64,000 nucleotides of DNA from Paenibacillus sp. 1781tsa1 (GCF_024159265.1 NZ_JAMYWY010000001.1:558001-622000), one strand, 5' to 3'. Numbered from the stretch's first letter, positions 42,023-51,908 are shown. Program-made: numbers and translations. Notes: generated by a model from the letters alone, not told the origin.

Positions 42023-42781
42023 TCAATCGCGATCCTGATTACGGGCGAAGAACAGCCATATTGCGTAGATTGCCAGTACGATCGCAATGATGATTGCCGT
42101 ATAATATATGGAAGTGACATCTTTTTGTTTAAGTGCGATGGCGATGTACGCCCATGTGAAGACCAGTGGATATACACTGTCCCGATAACGGAAGCTAACG
42201 AGCACAGCCAGCACCATACCCACAATCAACATAATGATGGTCCAGGTCGGTTCGCTGAGACCAAAACCATCCCAACCGATTTTATATAACAGAACAGCTG
42301 CATTGATAATAGTTGCCACGCTAACCCATCCCAGATAGATGCTGAATGGCAGCTTCACAAGCCAGATCTCAGCAGTGGTTGGAACAGTAATGGTACGTGT
42401 TTTTACATACAGCACGATCAGAGACAACAGAAGCAGTACAATAATCAGTAAAGCGAGACCGGTCTGCAAGTTTTGAAAAGCGAAAATCCAGGCGACGTTA
42501 AAGGCACAGCTTGCCAGGAACCAGTATCCGAGACGGGTGATGGAGTCCCTTTTCCACGAAGCAGGCACGAACTGATAGATCACAAAACCTGCAAGCAGCA
42601 AGTAGATCAAACCCCATATAGAAAAGGCATAGCCAGAAGGTGTGAGTAGCACAGGGTACATATCCGATACTTCCTTGTTGGTTCTGCCCCCGATCGGCAG
42701 AGCGTTGGAAAGGTAGTTCACGATAATTACAGCGATAAAACCAATGGCGTTTAACCACTTGTACGGATTGTTACGTGACAT
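42023..42781 (-). CDS. TspO/MBR-related tryptophan-rich membrane protein
   Basis: 252 residues, about seven hydrophobic helices. The segment TPSGYAFSIWGLIYLLLAGF followed by FNVAWIFAFQN matches the conserved P-x-x-x-F-x-x-x-W core of TspO/MBR-like proteins. The long form with extra helices is common in Bacillota and annotated as tryptophan-rich sensory protein. Ligand and role are not established for this long form. SD AAGGAGG is before the ATG. Convergent with ridA and divergent from the next transporter. Confidence 0.75.
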   Translation of the reverse strand: MSRNNPYKWLNAIGFIAVIIVNYLSNALPIGGRTNKEVSDMYPVLLTPSGYAFSIWGLIYLLLAGFVIYQFVPASWKRDSITRLGYWFLASCAFNVAWIFAFQNLQTGLALLIIVLLLLSLIVLYVKTRTITVPTTAEIWLVKLPFSIYLGWVSVATIINAAVLLYKIGWDGFGLSEPTWTIIMLIVGMVLAVLVSFRYRDSVYPLVFTWAYIAIALKQKDVTSIYYTAIIIAIVLAIYAIWLFFARNQDRD

Positions 42782-43006
42782 TGTGTTTCCTCCTTGGTTT
42801 AACGAATGAATGAACCACGGGTCAGTCTACAATGAATATACCCAGTTCTTGCACATTCTAATAACAGCCGCAAAAAATTCACAAGTTGATCTTTCAGATC
42901 CTTGTGCTCTGCCGCTATGTTGGAACGGTACTCTGTCCCAATGTACGCTTTACGAAGCAGAAATATGTCCATGCCCACGATGTCCCATTAGAAGAGGAGG
43001 AAGAGA

Positions 43007-43972
43007 ATGCTCACAAGAGAAACGATGGAGAAACAGCAAACCTGGTTCTATGTCGTTGCACTGTTCTTAGGAGCAGTTATAGGGCTGAGTAATCCAGCAT
43101 GGGGCAATGGTTTACACTACACCGTGTCCCCGGTACTTGCCGTTCTGTTATATAGCATGTTTGTACAGATTCCCTTTTTACAGTTAAAAGAGTCTTGGTC
43201 GAATCTTCGATTTATGGGCGCGTTACTGGTGGCTAATTTTATCGTTGTACCTGTAGTCGTATGGTTGCTTACACTGGTCTTTCCACAATCACCAGGCGTT
43301 CTGATTGGAGTCTATCTGGTACTGTTAACGCCCTGTATTGATTACGTCATTGTGTTCACACAACTCGGCAGGGGCAATGAGAAACTGATGCTGGCCGCAA
43401 CACCCCTTTTATTTGTTATACAAATGATCCTGTTGCCGTTTTACTTATGGCTTTTGATGGGTGCTGAGGTGGCACAGGTCATGCAGATAAGGCCGTTCAT
43501 GGAGGCGTTTCTGTTTCTGATCGTTATTCCACTGGTGCTCGCTGTCGTTACACAAGTTCTCTCAAAAGGTAAAGCGAGTGGTGAGCGGGTCATGAATGCA
43601 ACGGCATGGCTGCCGGTTCCGATGATGGCACTGGCGCTGATCGTGGTTGTCGCTTCCCAGATTAACAAAGTCTACAATGATATGGCGATCATCGTGAACG
43701 TGATCCCGATCTATGTTGCTTTTCTAATCATCATGCCTTGGATATCTCGGCTCATTGCTGCTTGGTTTGGATTGAATCCAGGCGCCGGGCGGGCATTGAT
43801 ATTCAGTTCAGCCACACGGAATTCGCTGGTTGTTCTGCCACTTGCGCTGGCACTCCCTCCAGAATGGGCAACCATAGCTGCGGCTGTTATTGTTACACAG
43901 ACGATGGTGGAGCTTGCAGGGGAGCTAATCTACATTCGACTTGTACCTGAGGTGATTTTGCGAGATCGGTGA
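43007..43972 (+). CDS. ACR3/bile-acid symporter superfamily transporter (arsenite-efflux-like)
   Basis: 321 residues, about ten TM helices. TPCIDYVIVFTQLGRGNEKL carries the Cys and following polar residues in the position conserved in ACR3 transporters, and SSATRNSLVVLPLALALPP resembles the second discontinuous helix region. No arsR, arsC or other arsenic gene is near, so arsenite export is not assured; a BASS-family organic anion substrate is possible. ATG 43007 follows SD GAGGAGGAA. An upstream, weakly coding frame is rejected. Confidence 0.8.
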   Translation: MLTRETMEKQQTWFYVVALFLGAVIGLSNPAWGNGLHYTVSPVLAVLLYSMFVQIPFLQLKESWSNLRFMGALLVANFIVVPVVVWLLTLVFPQSPGVLIGVYLVLLTPCIDYVIVFTQLGRGNEKLMLAATPLLFVIQMILLPFYLWLLMGAEVAQVMQIRPFMEAFLFLIVIPLVLAVVTQVLSKGKASGERVMNATAWLPVPMMALALIVVVASQINKVYNDMAIIVNVIPIYVAFLIIMPWISRLIAAWFGLNPGAGRALIFSSATRNSLVVLPLALALPPEWATIAAAVIVTQTMVELAGELIYIRLVPEVILRDR

Positions 43973-44115
43973 GGCAGCTCATACAACGGGAAATAAAGTT
44001 TATTATCTCTACTTTGGTGTAGCTGCAGCCGCAATCTTTCGGAGCGTATCCTATCTTAGAAAAGAAAGAGCCAACAAGTCGTCATGATATGAGCTATACC
44101 TTGTAAAAGTAAAAT

Positions 44116-44160
44116 AAAAAAGAGTACTTCCGATTGGCCATGCCCGGGAGTACTCTTTTT
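44116..44160. terminator. Bidirectional terminator between convergent genes
   Basis: AAAAAGAGTACTtCCG pairs with CGGgAGTACTCTTTTT, between the ACR3-like and yesN-like genes. Confidence 0.88.
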
Positions 44161-44179
44161 AATTCGGATCAGGTACTCG

Positions 44180-45808
44180 TTACGTACCAGCCTCCAATAA
44201 TGTTTTACGATATTCGGCTGGCGAGAGGCCCTCCATTTTTTTGAACACTTTGCTGAAATACTTTTCATCCTGGAATCCAACCATCTCCGAGATTTTGGCG
44301 ACTCGTAGAGAAGGATTTTGTAGTAGCAGCTTCGCATTATTGATTCGCAGTTTGCCGAGATATTCCGACCAGTTCAGGCCGAATTGCTGTTTGAATTTTC
44401 GGGAAATATACTCCCGGCTCAGGTAGAAACGCGCGGCAATCTGCTGCAAGGACAGGTCCTCCTGATAATGGGCGTCCATATAACGTGCTATCTCACTCAT
44501 GGGATCAGGATTGGCGTGGTGATGAGCGGTGAGCGCCTTTCCTGCGGCAAGCAGTCGTTGTTCCAACAATGAACGAAGCAGGGGGAAGGATAATAGTCCT
44601 TCAGCGTCAAAAGGTAACTCGGCAAAGGGAATAGACTGTTCCTCCGTCACTTCCTCCTCTATGAATGACGAACCTGCCGTATCATCAAGCCAGCGGCTCA
44701 GCATCCATTCCAGCTCATCGATCCATTGCTGGATCTGCTCGGCACTGACAACCTCAAGATCAGTAATCGGGTCAAGCCACTCGGCGACCGCAGCGGATAC
44801 ACTGGAAGCTCGGCAGCTCATGGCTGCCATACGCAGGGGTTCTTCATGGGCGGTTAAACGCCTGATTTTATTCCCATTTGATGACTCCACGGAAGCATGG
44901 ATTCGCTGTTTGATTTGCACAGCATTACGTCTCCACAGCCTAGAACTTGCTTCCAGATAGGCTGCTGAGATTCCGCCTGGGTAGGACTCACAGGTGGATA
45001 TGCCGAAATGAAGCCGGCGCTGTATCGTCTGCTCCAATCCATGATTAACCTTGTCCAGAATATGTTCCAATGAGCTGGATGGGCCCCAATGCAGCAGAAC
45101 AATCTCGTCCGGCTGGTCCAACTGACGAAACATTACGCCTTCGTCTGGTGTGGATAACATTTCGGCACAGATATTGAGAACCGAGAACACAAGCAGGTCG
45201 GGTTGACTGCGATATTTTGCCAGACAACCTGCATCCAGATGGGACAGGCTGGTGACAGCGACACTACAGACAGGAATAACAGAGGGGAGATTCAACTCAT
45301 CCTGCAATCGCTGCATCTGTGATGGGCTGCTGCCTCTTCCGACGGCAAGTTCGGTGAGCAGACGATCCTGGTAGTGGGGGCGCATTCGATTAACGACAAT
45401 GGATTGTCGGGTAGATTGTATTCGAATGGCGTCCTCCTCCACCCAAGCTGTAACTGCCTTTAATAGAGATGCATTCAGCTCATCTGCTTCCACAGGTTTC
45501 AGGAGGTAGTCCATGCCACCATGCCTGATGGCATGCCTCACAAGTTCAAAATCATCATATCCGCTGATAACCAGCACTTTGCTGTGTGGGGTATTAGCCG
45601 ATATCCATTCAAGCAATGCCATACCGTCCTTGCCCGGCATACGCATGTCACTAAGAATGATTTGAGGCTGATGTGTCGTGATGGAGGCGATCGCTTCGTC
45701 CCCGTCTGCTGCTTCAAGTAATGTATCAATACCAAAGTCTTCCCAATGACCAAGCAACTTTATGGCATCGCGGACATGTTTTTCATCATCTACAAGCAGT
45801 GCCTTCAT
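44180..45808 (-). CDS. AraC-type two-component response regulator (YesN family)
   Basis: About 542 residues. The receiver domain (1-120) has VDDE, phospho-Asp in ILSDMRMPGKDG, ISGYDDFEL and the K in LLKPVE. The middle region (about 150-430) is poorly conserved. The C-terminal AraC domain has two helix-turn-helices (LSLQQIAARFYLSREYISRK, then LRVAKISEMVGFQDEKYFSK). ATG 45808 lies 9-10 nt from SD GGGAGA; GTG 45817 overlaps that SD. It overlaps or abuts yesM. It should bind the divergent promoter of the sugar transporter operon. Confidence 0.9.
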   Translation of the reverse strand: MKALLVDDEKHVRDAIKLLGHWEDFGIDTLLEAADGDEAIASITTHQPQIILSDMRMPGKDGMALLEWISANTPHSKVLVISGYDDFELVRHAIRHGGMDYLLKPVEADELNASLLKAVTAWVEEDAIRIQSTRQSIVVNRMRPHYQDRLLTELAVGRGSSPSQMQRLQDELNLPSVIPVCSVAVTSLSHLDAGCLAKYRSQPDLLVFSVLNICAEMLSTPDEGVMFRQLDQPDEIVLLHWGPSSSLEHILDKVNHGLEQTIQRRLHFGISTCESYPGGISAAYLEASSRLWRRNAVQIKQRIHASVESSNGNKIRRLTAHEEPLRMAAMSCRASSVSAAVAEWLDPITDLEVVSAEQIQQWIDELEWMLSRWLDDTAGSSFIEEEVTEEQSIPFAELPFDAEGLLSFPLLRSLLEQRLLAAGKALTAHHHANPDPMSEIARYMDAHYQEDLSLQQIAARFYLSREYISRKFKQQFGLNWSEYLGKLRINNAKLLLQNPSLRVAKISEMVGFQDEKYFSKVFKKMEGLSPAEYRKTLLEAGT

Positions 45809-45813
45809 GTTGT

Positions 45814-47643
45814 TCACTCTCCCGCGTATAGTTTAACCCTGATCTTCACACCATTGGGTTCCCGATTGCTGATCTCAAGTCTGGCGGAGTGACCGGGATG
45901 TGAGTTCAATTGAAGTCTGCGCATCACATTTCGTAGACCGATGGACTCGGACTCATCGGATTCTTGCGTGGCTAACCCGGTTGATGTGTGATTTGGATGG
46001 AGCCATCCCCGAATCTCCGTTAATTTATCATCAGGTATGGAGGGCCCGTTATTATTCAGTTCGATTTCAATCCAATGATCATTGATCCGACGGCTGGATA
46101 GGGAGATGTGACCTTTGCCTGGCTGAATATCTGCCCCATGTTTGAAATAGTTCTCAATTAAAGGTTGTAACGTCATTCTTGGCATCTCGACAGACAAGGT
46201 ATCTTCGGCAAAATCCAAATCCACCTCAAGACGGTCACCGAACCGCTCCTGTTGAAGTTCCAGATACAACCGGGCATGCTCTGCCTCTTCGCGTAACGTC
46301 ACGCCGGTCTGATCCCGCATGCTGTAGCGCAGCATTTTAGATAGGGAAGAGAGTAGGGTATACGCCCGCTGTCCTTGCTGTTGAAGGGCAAGTGTACCGA
46401 TGGATTGCAATGTATTATACAGAAAATGCGGATGAATCTGCGCTTGCAACGCTTTGAGCTGATTCGTCTTATTGGCGATTTCAAGTCGATATTCCCGCAA
46501 AATAAGGTTATTTACCGTATCCATCATATCTCGGAAATGACGAGCGAGCACCCCGAATTCATCTCGGCTGGATAGATGGATATCCACATGCAGACGCCCG
46601 GCTTGGATCTGGTTCATATACCGCATGAGTTGCTTGAGCGGACCGGTGATTCGGATGGAAATGAACAAGGTAGCGACAATGACCATTACAAGTGCTGCGA
46701 TAGCAATCATCGCGTTATTCCAAGTGAGTGAAGTTGCTCTGGCATATAACGTCTCATTCGGAATCTGTTTGACAATGGTCCAGTCGGCGTATGTGCTGCC
46801 AAGCTGCTGGTATACATACATGGAACGATCCTGTTCAAAATGTCCTGCGACATTCTGGCCTGTACCAGCGCTAGTCCGTGCGATATTCAGCTCACTAGCC
46901 GTTTCCTCTCGCAGTACATCCGTATGATTGACCTCGGAACGTCCCTGGTAAATGATCTGATTCTGACCATCTACAACATAGATCTGTTCCTTAGCCGGAT
47001 CATACAGCCTGCCACAGATTGCTGCAATGGTATTCATATTCAGATCAATGGCGAGTACACCCAGACGCTCGGTGGACGGAACATCCTTGATCACCCGATG
47101 CAGGGTAATGACCGTTCTTGCAGGATCATCGGGGGAGGCAGCCTTGAATCCGTAAGTGTGACTCATATGGGCCGATTCCACCCAAATATCCGGGCTGTTA
47201 CCGCCTGTTTTTCCATGAAGCGAGCCGGAATAGGCCTGTTTACGTTCTTCCCGCTTCGGAAAGGGATTCGCAATTAAGGTGGATTGATTGGCGGCAAAAG
47301 AGTGCAAATACAGCTGGAATACATCCGGCACAGCAGCGCGGATGGTCTGCAAAGTAGTGTACACCTCGGCCACTGCACGATAATCACCAGGAATCTTCGC
47401 CAGGTTACGCAGGAAGTTCGGGTCGTTATACACAGCAAGCGACGCTCTGGCCACGTTATCCACATAGTTATTGAGATTCGTGGACGCTTGGTAGATCAGG
47501 CGTTTGTTTTCTTCAACCGCCTGTTCCCGCAGGGCCGTCTTAGTCTGGATAAACGTCATGCTGATCGATGCAAGCAGCGGAAGGGTGGTAGCAATGAGCA
47601 TAAAAGCAATCAATTTGGTGCGTATACTGTAGTATTTGGACAT
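45814..47643 (-). CDS. Sensor histidine kinase (YesM family)
   Basis: 609 residues. TM1 lies at about 10-30, then an extracellular dCache-like sensor of about 260 residues and TM2 (about 297-320). These are followed by HAMP (ITGPLKQLMRYMNQIQAGRL), the His_kinase domain (LKALQAQIHPHFLYNTLQSI, phospho-His in HPHFLYN) and HATPase with N and G motifs (MTLQPLIENYFKHGADIQPG, SIGLRNVMRRLQ). It would sense an extracellular saccharide directly or through the binding protein and phosphorylate the adjacent YesN-like regulator. SD AAGGGG before ATG. Divergent from the permease genes. Confidence 0.92.
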   Translation of the reverse strand: MSKYYSIRTKLIAFMLIATTLPLLASISMTFIQTKTALREQAVEENKRLIYQASTNLNNYVDNVARASLAVYNDPNFLRNLAKIPGDYRAVAEVYTTLQTIRAAVPDVFQLYLHSFAANQSTLIANPFPKREERKQAYSGSLHGKTGGNSPDIWVESAHMSHTYGFKAASPDDPARTVITLHRVIKDVPSTERLGVLAIDLNMNTIAAICGRLYDPAKEQIYVVDGQNQIIYQGRSEVNHTDVLREETASELNIARTSAGTGQNVAGHFEQDRSMYVYQQLGSTYADWTIVKQIPNETLYARATSLTWNNAMIAIAALVMVIVATLFISIRITGPLKQLMRYMNQIQAGRLHVDIHLSSRDEFGVLARHFRDMMDTVNNLILREYRLEIANKTNQLKALQAQIHPHFLYNTLQSIGTLALQQQGQRAYTLLSSLSKMLRYSMRDQTGVTLREEAEHARLYLELQQERFGDRLEVDLDFAEDTLSVEMPRMTLQPLIENYFKHGADIQPGKGHISLSSRRINDHWIEIELNNNGPSIPDDKLTEIRGWLHPNHTSTGLATQESDESESIGLRNVMRRLQLNSHPGHSARLEISNREPNGVKIRVKLYAGE

Positions 47644-47786
47644 CGGAACACCCCTTCTGGTTGCAGGTTAAGAGAGGACAATATTTTACCCCCAACTGTT
47701 CACAAGGGTCGGTGTTTCCCTCGGCGATAATGGGGTTTAATAGAAAAAGAGACCAATTTCATCCATCTATAGAAGGGGAGAACGAT

Positions 47787-48668
47787 ATGAAGCATCGCAA
47801 ATCTTCACAGCTGTTACAGCAGCTTGTGTTCGTGGGTCCCTCCATCGTGTTTTTTATTCTCATCATCGTGGTCCCTTTCCTGCTTGGTATGGTGTATTCC
47901 TTCACGGATTGGAACGGGGTATCCGAGAACATTAATTGGGTAGGGTTCGATAACTTCGTGCATGTTTTTGCGAATGATCCCAAGTTCCAAACGGCGTTTT
48001 GGTTTACGGTGCGCTTCACCGTGGTTGGTGTGATACTGACCAATGTGATTGGCTTTTTCCTGGCGTATTTTCTGACCAAACCGCTCAAGACGAGAAACAT
48101 TCTGCGTACGATCTTTTTTATGCCTAACGTGATCGGTGGGTTGTTGCTCGGCTTTATCTGGCAGTTCATATTTGTGAAAGGGTTTTCAGCAGTAGGCGAT
48201 GTAACAGGCTGGTCCTTCTTCAACCTTCCTTGGCTGGGAGACGAACCAACCGCCTTCTGGGGAATCGTGATTGTGTTTGTATGGCAGACCGCAGGATATC
48301 TGATGGTCATCTACATCTCATCTCTGACGAATGTATCCCCTGATCTGCTGGAAGCTGCCGAGATTGATGGCGCAAGTCGCTGGCAGGTACTGCGGAGCAT
48401 CATTCTTCCGCTCATTATGCCGGGTGTAACGATCTGTCTGTTCCTGGCGATCTCCTGGTCGTTCAAAATGTTCGATCTCAATCTGTCATTGACCAAAGGT
48501 GGACCATTCGGATCAACAGAGTCGGTTGCGCTTAATATTTACAATGAAGCCTTTGTGAATAACAGATATGGCATCGGAACCGCCAAAGCACTCGTGTTCT
48601 TCGTAATCGTTGCCATCATCACTATGATTCAGGTACGTCTGACGAAGAGCAAGGAGGTAGAAGCCTAA
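47787..48668 (+). CDS. ABC sugar transporter permease (MalF/LplB type)
   Basis: 293 residues, six TM helices. The EAA loop reads EAAEIDGASRWQVLRSIILP, contacting the ATPase. SD AAGGGGAGA precedes ATG 47787; the frame open to TTG 47661 has no SD. With the next gene it forms the permease pair of a CUT1 transporter. No ATPase gene is present, so a shared MsmX-type ATPase encoded elsewhere is presumed. Probably controlled by the divergent YesMN pair. Confidence 0.93.
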   Translation: MKHRKSSQLLQQLVFVGPSIVFFILIIVVPFLLGMVYSFTDWNGVSENINWVGFDNFVHVFANDPKFQTAFWFTVRFTVVGVILTNVIGFFLAYFLTKPLKTRNILRTIFFMPNVIGGLLLGFIWQFIFVKGFSAVGDVTGWSFFNLPWLGDEPTAFWGIVIVFVWQTAGYLMVIYISSLTNVSPDLLEAAEIDGASRWQVLRSIILPLIMPGVTICLFLAISWSFKMFDLNLSLTKGGPFGSTESVALNIYNEAFVNNRYGIGTAKALVFFVIVAIITMIQVRLTKSKEVEA

Positions 48669-49504
48669 TGGAGACGACGAAAAATTACCGCTTCAGTACC
48701 ATTCTAACCGAGATTATCATGGTGCTCATTGGACTTTTATTCCTGGTTCCGTTTTACTTCCTGTTTGTGAATTCGGTTAAAACCTTCGGTGACCTGCTCA
48801 CCAATTCGGCTGCATGGCCGGAGGTATTCCAATGGGGCAACTATGCAAACGCCTGGGAGAAAATTAACTTCCCGTCCGCGCTGATGAACTCGCTTATCGT
48901 TACCGTAGTCAGCAATCTGTTGCTTGTGCTGATCAGTTCCATGGCCGCGTACCGGATGGTTCGCAGTGATACACGGTTCAACCGGATTTTGTTCGGCATG
49001 TTCATTGCCGCCATGGTGATTCCGTTCCAGTCTATCATGATTCCACTCGTTACTGTAACCAGTAATCTTGGATTGATTGACAGTCTTGGCGGCCTCATTA
49101 TCTGTTACCTTGGTTTCGGGGCGCCGATGTCTGTCTTCCTATTCCACGGATTCGTGAAGTCGGTCCCACTGGAGATTGAGGAAGCGGCTCGGGTGGATGG
49201 AAGTTCTGCCTACGGGGTGTTCTTCCGGATCGTATTTCCACTGATGAAACCGATGTATGTAACCGTCATTATTTTGAACACACTCTGGATCTGGAATGAT
49301 TATCTGCTCCCATCCCTGATCCTGCAAAGCTCCAACTTGCGTACGATTCCAATTGCAACCTTTGCCCTGTTCGGTCAATATACGAAGCAATGGGATCTGG
49401 CCTTGCCGGCCCTTGTGCTTGGCATCATGCCGATCATTATCTTCTTCCTGCTGATGCAGAAATATATCATTCAGGGGATTACCGCTGGATCAGTTAAAGG
49501 GTGA
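48668..49504 (+). CDS. ABC sugar transporter permease (MalG/YtcP type)
   Basis: 278 residues with six TM helices and the EAA motif EEAARVDGSSAYGVFFRIVF. Its ATG overlaps the stop codon of the first permease by one base (TAATG), giving coupled translation. The binding-protein gene, usually first in such operons, comes 870 nt later here, separated by a duplicated structured repeat. Confidence 0.93.
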   Translation: METTKNYRFSTILTEIIMVLIGLLFLVPFYFLFVNSVKTFGDLLTNSAAWPEVFQWGNYANAWEKINFPSALMNSLIVTVVSNLLLVLISSMAAYRMVRSDTRFNRILFGMFIAAMVIPFQSIMIPLVTVTSNLGLIDSLGGLIICYLGFGAPMSVFLFHGFVKSVPLEIEEAARVDGSSAYGVFFRIVFPLMKPMYVTVIILNTLWIWNDYLLPSLILQSSNLRTIPIATFALFGQYTKQWDLALPALVLGIMPIIIFFLLMQKYIIQGITAGSVKG

Positions 49505-49534
49505 GTGCGAGGGAAGGGGTCGCTGTGGCGGAGT

Positions 49535-49736
49535 GCGAGGCAAGGTCGCTGGCGGGATCAAGTTGCGCTTTCGGTCGCTGTTGCTCCTCGGTGGCCTGAA
49601 TGTATTAGGGCAAAGAAGCCACCGAGTATCAAAGGCGAACGCTCCGCTCCTGCAACGCATTCTTGATCCCTTTGCTCCACCTCGCACGGAGGTGTGCATA
49701 GGGGAGTCATGCCCGCATAGCATGGGCATGACTCCT
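49535..49736 (+). repeat. About 202-bp structured repeat, copy 1
   Basis: It starts GCGAGGCAAGGTCGCTGGCG. Internal complementary arms are GGGATCAAG/CTTGATCCC (outer), TCGGTGGC/GCCACCGA (inner), then CACCTC/GAGGTG and GGAGTCATGCCC/GGGCATGACTCC hairpins. A vestige of another copy (GCGAGGgAAGG..TCGCTG) begins at 49507, right after the permease stop. The minus-strand frame spanning both copies is an artefact of the repeat. Confidence 0.85.
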
Positions 49737-49825
49737 AGGGAAAAGAGCATTAAAGAAAAGAGATCCTTCAAGAAATGACCAAGAAAGAAAAGATTTAAAG
49801 ACCAGATTGATAAGGCAGAGAAGGG

Positions 49826-50027
49826 GCGAGGCAAGGTCGCTGGCGGGATCAAGTTGCGCTTTCGGTTGCTGTTGCTCCTCGGTGGCCTGAATGTATTAAG
49901 GCAAGGAAGCCACCGAGTATCAAAGGCGAACGCTCCGCTCCTGCAACGCATTCTTGATCCCTTTGCTCCCACCTCGCACGGAGGTGTGCAAAGGGGAGTC
50001 ATGCCCGCATAGCTTGGGCATGACTCT
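49826..50027 (+). repeat. About 202-bp structured repeat, copy 2
   Basis: Direct repeat of copy 1, same orientation, with about eight differences. Paired arms are kept, including the compensated end hairpin GGAGTCATGCCC...GGGCATGACTC. The 89 bp between copies is purine-rich. Confidence 0.85.
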
Positions 50028-50094
50028 TGAAGGGGAGGCACTAGCATAGCCAGGAACTTTTTTAGAGGGCGATGTTATGCTCCTATTCAAAGCG

Positions 50095-50289
50095 CTAACG
50101 AATCTACCGCATCTTAATAGGCAGATAATCAAGGAATACAAATTTTAAGGAACCTCAGCAACGTTATCCGGGTACAAAGAGGCGCCAGAGGTTTGAAAAA
50201 CGATCAAATCGTCGAAATAACGCCGCTGTGATTCTTTAGAATGGAGAATTACGCCAATAGGGGCGAATAACGTGCGCTCGGTTCGTTAG
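50095..50289. repeat. CTAACGAA/TTCGTTAG repeat element (copy C)
   Basis: CTAACGAA (50095-50102) and TTCGTTAG (50282-50289) bracket about 195 bp without coding potential. CTCGGTTCGTTA at its end is shared with copy A (12458-12469). The region leads into the binding-protein gene. Confidence 0.5.
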
Positions 50290-50373
50290 ATTAAAAAACA
50301 CGCTTCTAAGCCAAGATTCTCGCCACACACAAACAGTTTGTTATACTGAAACTACTATAGGGAGAGTGTATGT

Positions 50374-51672
50374 ATGAAAAGAATGACGAAGTTGACGTTG
50401 CTTATGCTGATTGCTTTTGCGGTAATGCTCGCGGGATGTGGCAATGGGGACAAGAGTGGCAGTCCGGTCAACACAGATACTCAAGGTGGTAGCGAAGCTG
50501 CTGCCGGGGACAAAACGATTAAAATCTTCCAATTCAAAGTTGAAATTGCGGAAGCGCTTAACCGTCTCAAAGCGGAGTACGAATCCTCCCATCCAGGCGT
50601 CAAACTGGACATTCAAACTGTAGGTGGTGGTAGTGACTACGGTGCTGCATTGAAAGCCAAGTTTGCCGCAGGCGAACAACCGGACATTTTCAACGTAGGT
50701 GGATATCGTGAGCTGGATACATGGCTTGAATATCTGGAAGATCTGTCTGGGGAATCGTGGGCCAAAGATGCGCTCGAAGTAGCCAAAGAGCCAATGACCA
50801 AAGACGGCAAGCTCTATGGACAGCCGCTGGCGCTGGAAGGTTATGGCTTCATTTATAACAAAGACCTCTTCCAAAAAGCGGGTATTACCGAAATTCCAAC
50901 GACACTGGAACAGTTGGATCAAGCTGCACAGAAACTTCAAGCCGCAGGCATCACCCCGTTCTCGAACGGATATCAGGAGTGGTGGGTGCTGGGCAATCAT
51001 AACGTCAACGTCGCATTTGCAAATCAGGCAGATCCGGTGAAATTCATCCAGGGATTGAATGAAAGCACGGAGAAAATTCCTGGCAATCAGGTGTTCAACG
51101 ACTGGATTAACCTGCTCGACTTAACGCTGAAATATAGCAATAAAAACCCGCTGACAACCGACTACAATACGCAAGTTACGTTGTTTGCGAGTGGAGAAGC
51201 GGCGATGATGCAGCAAGGGAACTGGACTCAAGTACAGATCGATGGAATTGATCCGGATCTGAATCTGGGTATCCTGCCGATGCCAATTAACAATGAACCA
51301 AATGACAAATTGTTTGTCGGCGTGCCGAACTATTGGGTTGTGAACAAGAACTCTCAAGTGAAAACGGAAGCGAAAGAGTTCCTGGAGTGGCTCGTGACTT
51401 CGGATATCGGGAAACAATATATGACGAAAGAATTCAAATTCATTCCGGCGTTCAGTTCCATCACAGCATCCGAGGAGGATCTGGGTGACCTCGCCACAGA
51501 GATCATGAAGTATAGCCAGGCCAATAAAACACTGAGCTGGAACTTCAACCGTTTCCCTGAAGGGGTTCCACAAGAGTATGGCAGCACGATTCAGGCTTAC
51601 GTTGCAGGTAAATCGGATAAAGCCGGCTTGCTTGATGCATTACAACAGAACTGGGATAGTTTGAAAAAATAA
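50374..51672 (+). CDS. ABC sugar-binding lipoprotein (extracellular solute-binding protein family 1)
   Basis: 432 residues. The signal peptide LTLLMLIAFAVMLAGC ends in lipobox LAGC. The mature domain follows family 1 binding proteins: IKIFQFKVEIAEALNRLKAE, PDIFNVGGYREL, the GEAAMMQQGNWT segment (the G-x-A-A-M motif of sugar binders) and a C-terminal AYVAGKSDKAGLLDALQQNW. It delivers an oligosaccharide to the two permeases encoded upstream. SD GGGAGAG before ATG. A very strong terminator follows. Confidence 0.93.
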   Translation: MKRMTKLTLLMLIAFAVMLAGCGNGDKSGSPVNTDTQGGSEAAAGDKTIKIFQFKVEIAEALNRLKAEYESSHPGVKLDIQTVGGGSDYGAALKAKFAAGEQPDIFNVGGYRELDTWLEYLEDLSGESWAKDALEVAKEPMTKDGKLYGQPLALEGYGFIYNKDLFQKAGITEIPTTLEQLDQAAQKLQAAGITPFSNGYQEWWVLGNHNVNVAFANQADPVKFIQGLNESTEKIPGNQVFNDWINLLDLTLKYSNKNPLTTDYNTQVTLFASGEAAMMQQGNWTQVQIDGIDPDLNLGILPMPINNEPNDKLFVGVPNYWVVNKNSQVKTEAKEFLEWLVTSDIGKQYMTKEFKFIPAFSSITASEEDLGDLATEIMKYSQANKTLSWNFNRFPEGVPQEYGSTIQAYVAGKSDKAGLLDALQQNWDSLKK

Positions 51673-51720
51673 CAGGTCCCATCCACTCGTTTAATACATG
51701 TGGGAAGAAGAAAAAACATA

Positions 51721-51758
51721 AAAAAGGTGACTCCGGATGAATTGGAGTCACCTTTTTT
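51721..51758. terminator. Strong terminator after the sugar-binding protein gene
   Basis: AAAAAGGTGACTCC pairs with GGAGTCACCTTTTT, followed by more T. Confidence 0.92.
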
Positions 51759-51908
51759 AATGTGAAAATTTCCAGTTAGGAAGTGCCAGTAGGAATGAAT
51801 AGGACGACTAATACAGAAGGTGGAGGTGTTTGTATAATGTCTACAACCTGTTGTTAGTACACAATATGGCAACAAATAGCCAAAATTTAAATATTTGTAA
51901 TTTTTAGA

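Noticed and set aside
43007-43972. Arsenic resistance operon
   Set aside because: Only an ACR3/BASS-like transporter is present, without arsR or arsC neighbours.
49490-50047. Minus-strand 185-codon frame across the duplicated element
   Set aside because: It repeats itself because the DNA is duplicated, has no SD, and the DNA is better explained by paired arms of a non-coding repeat.
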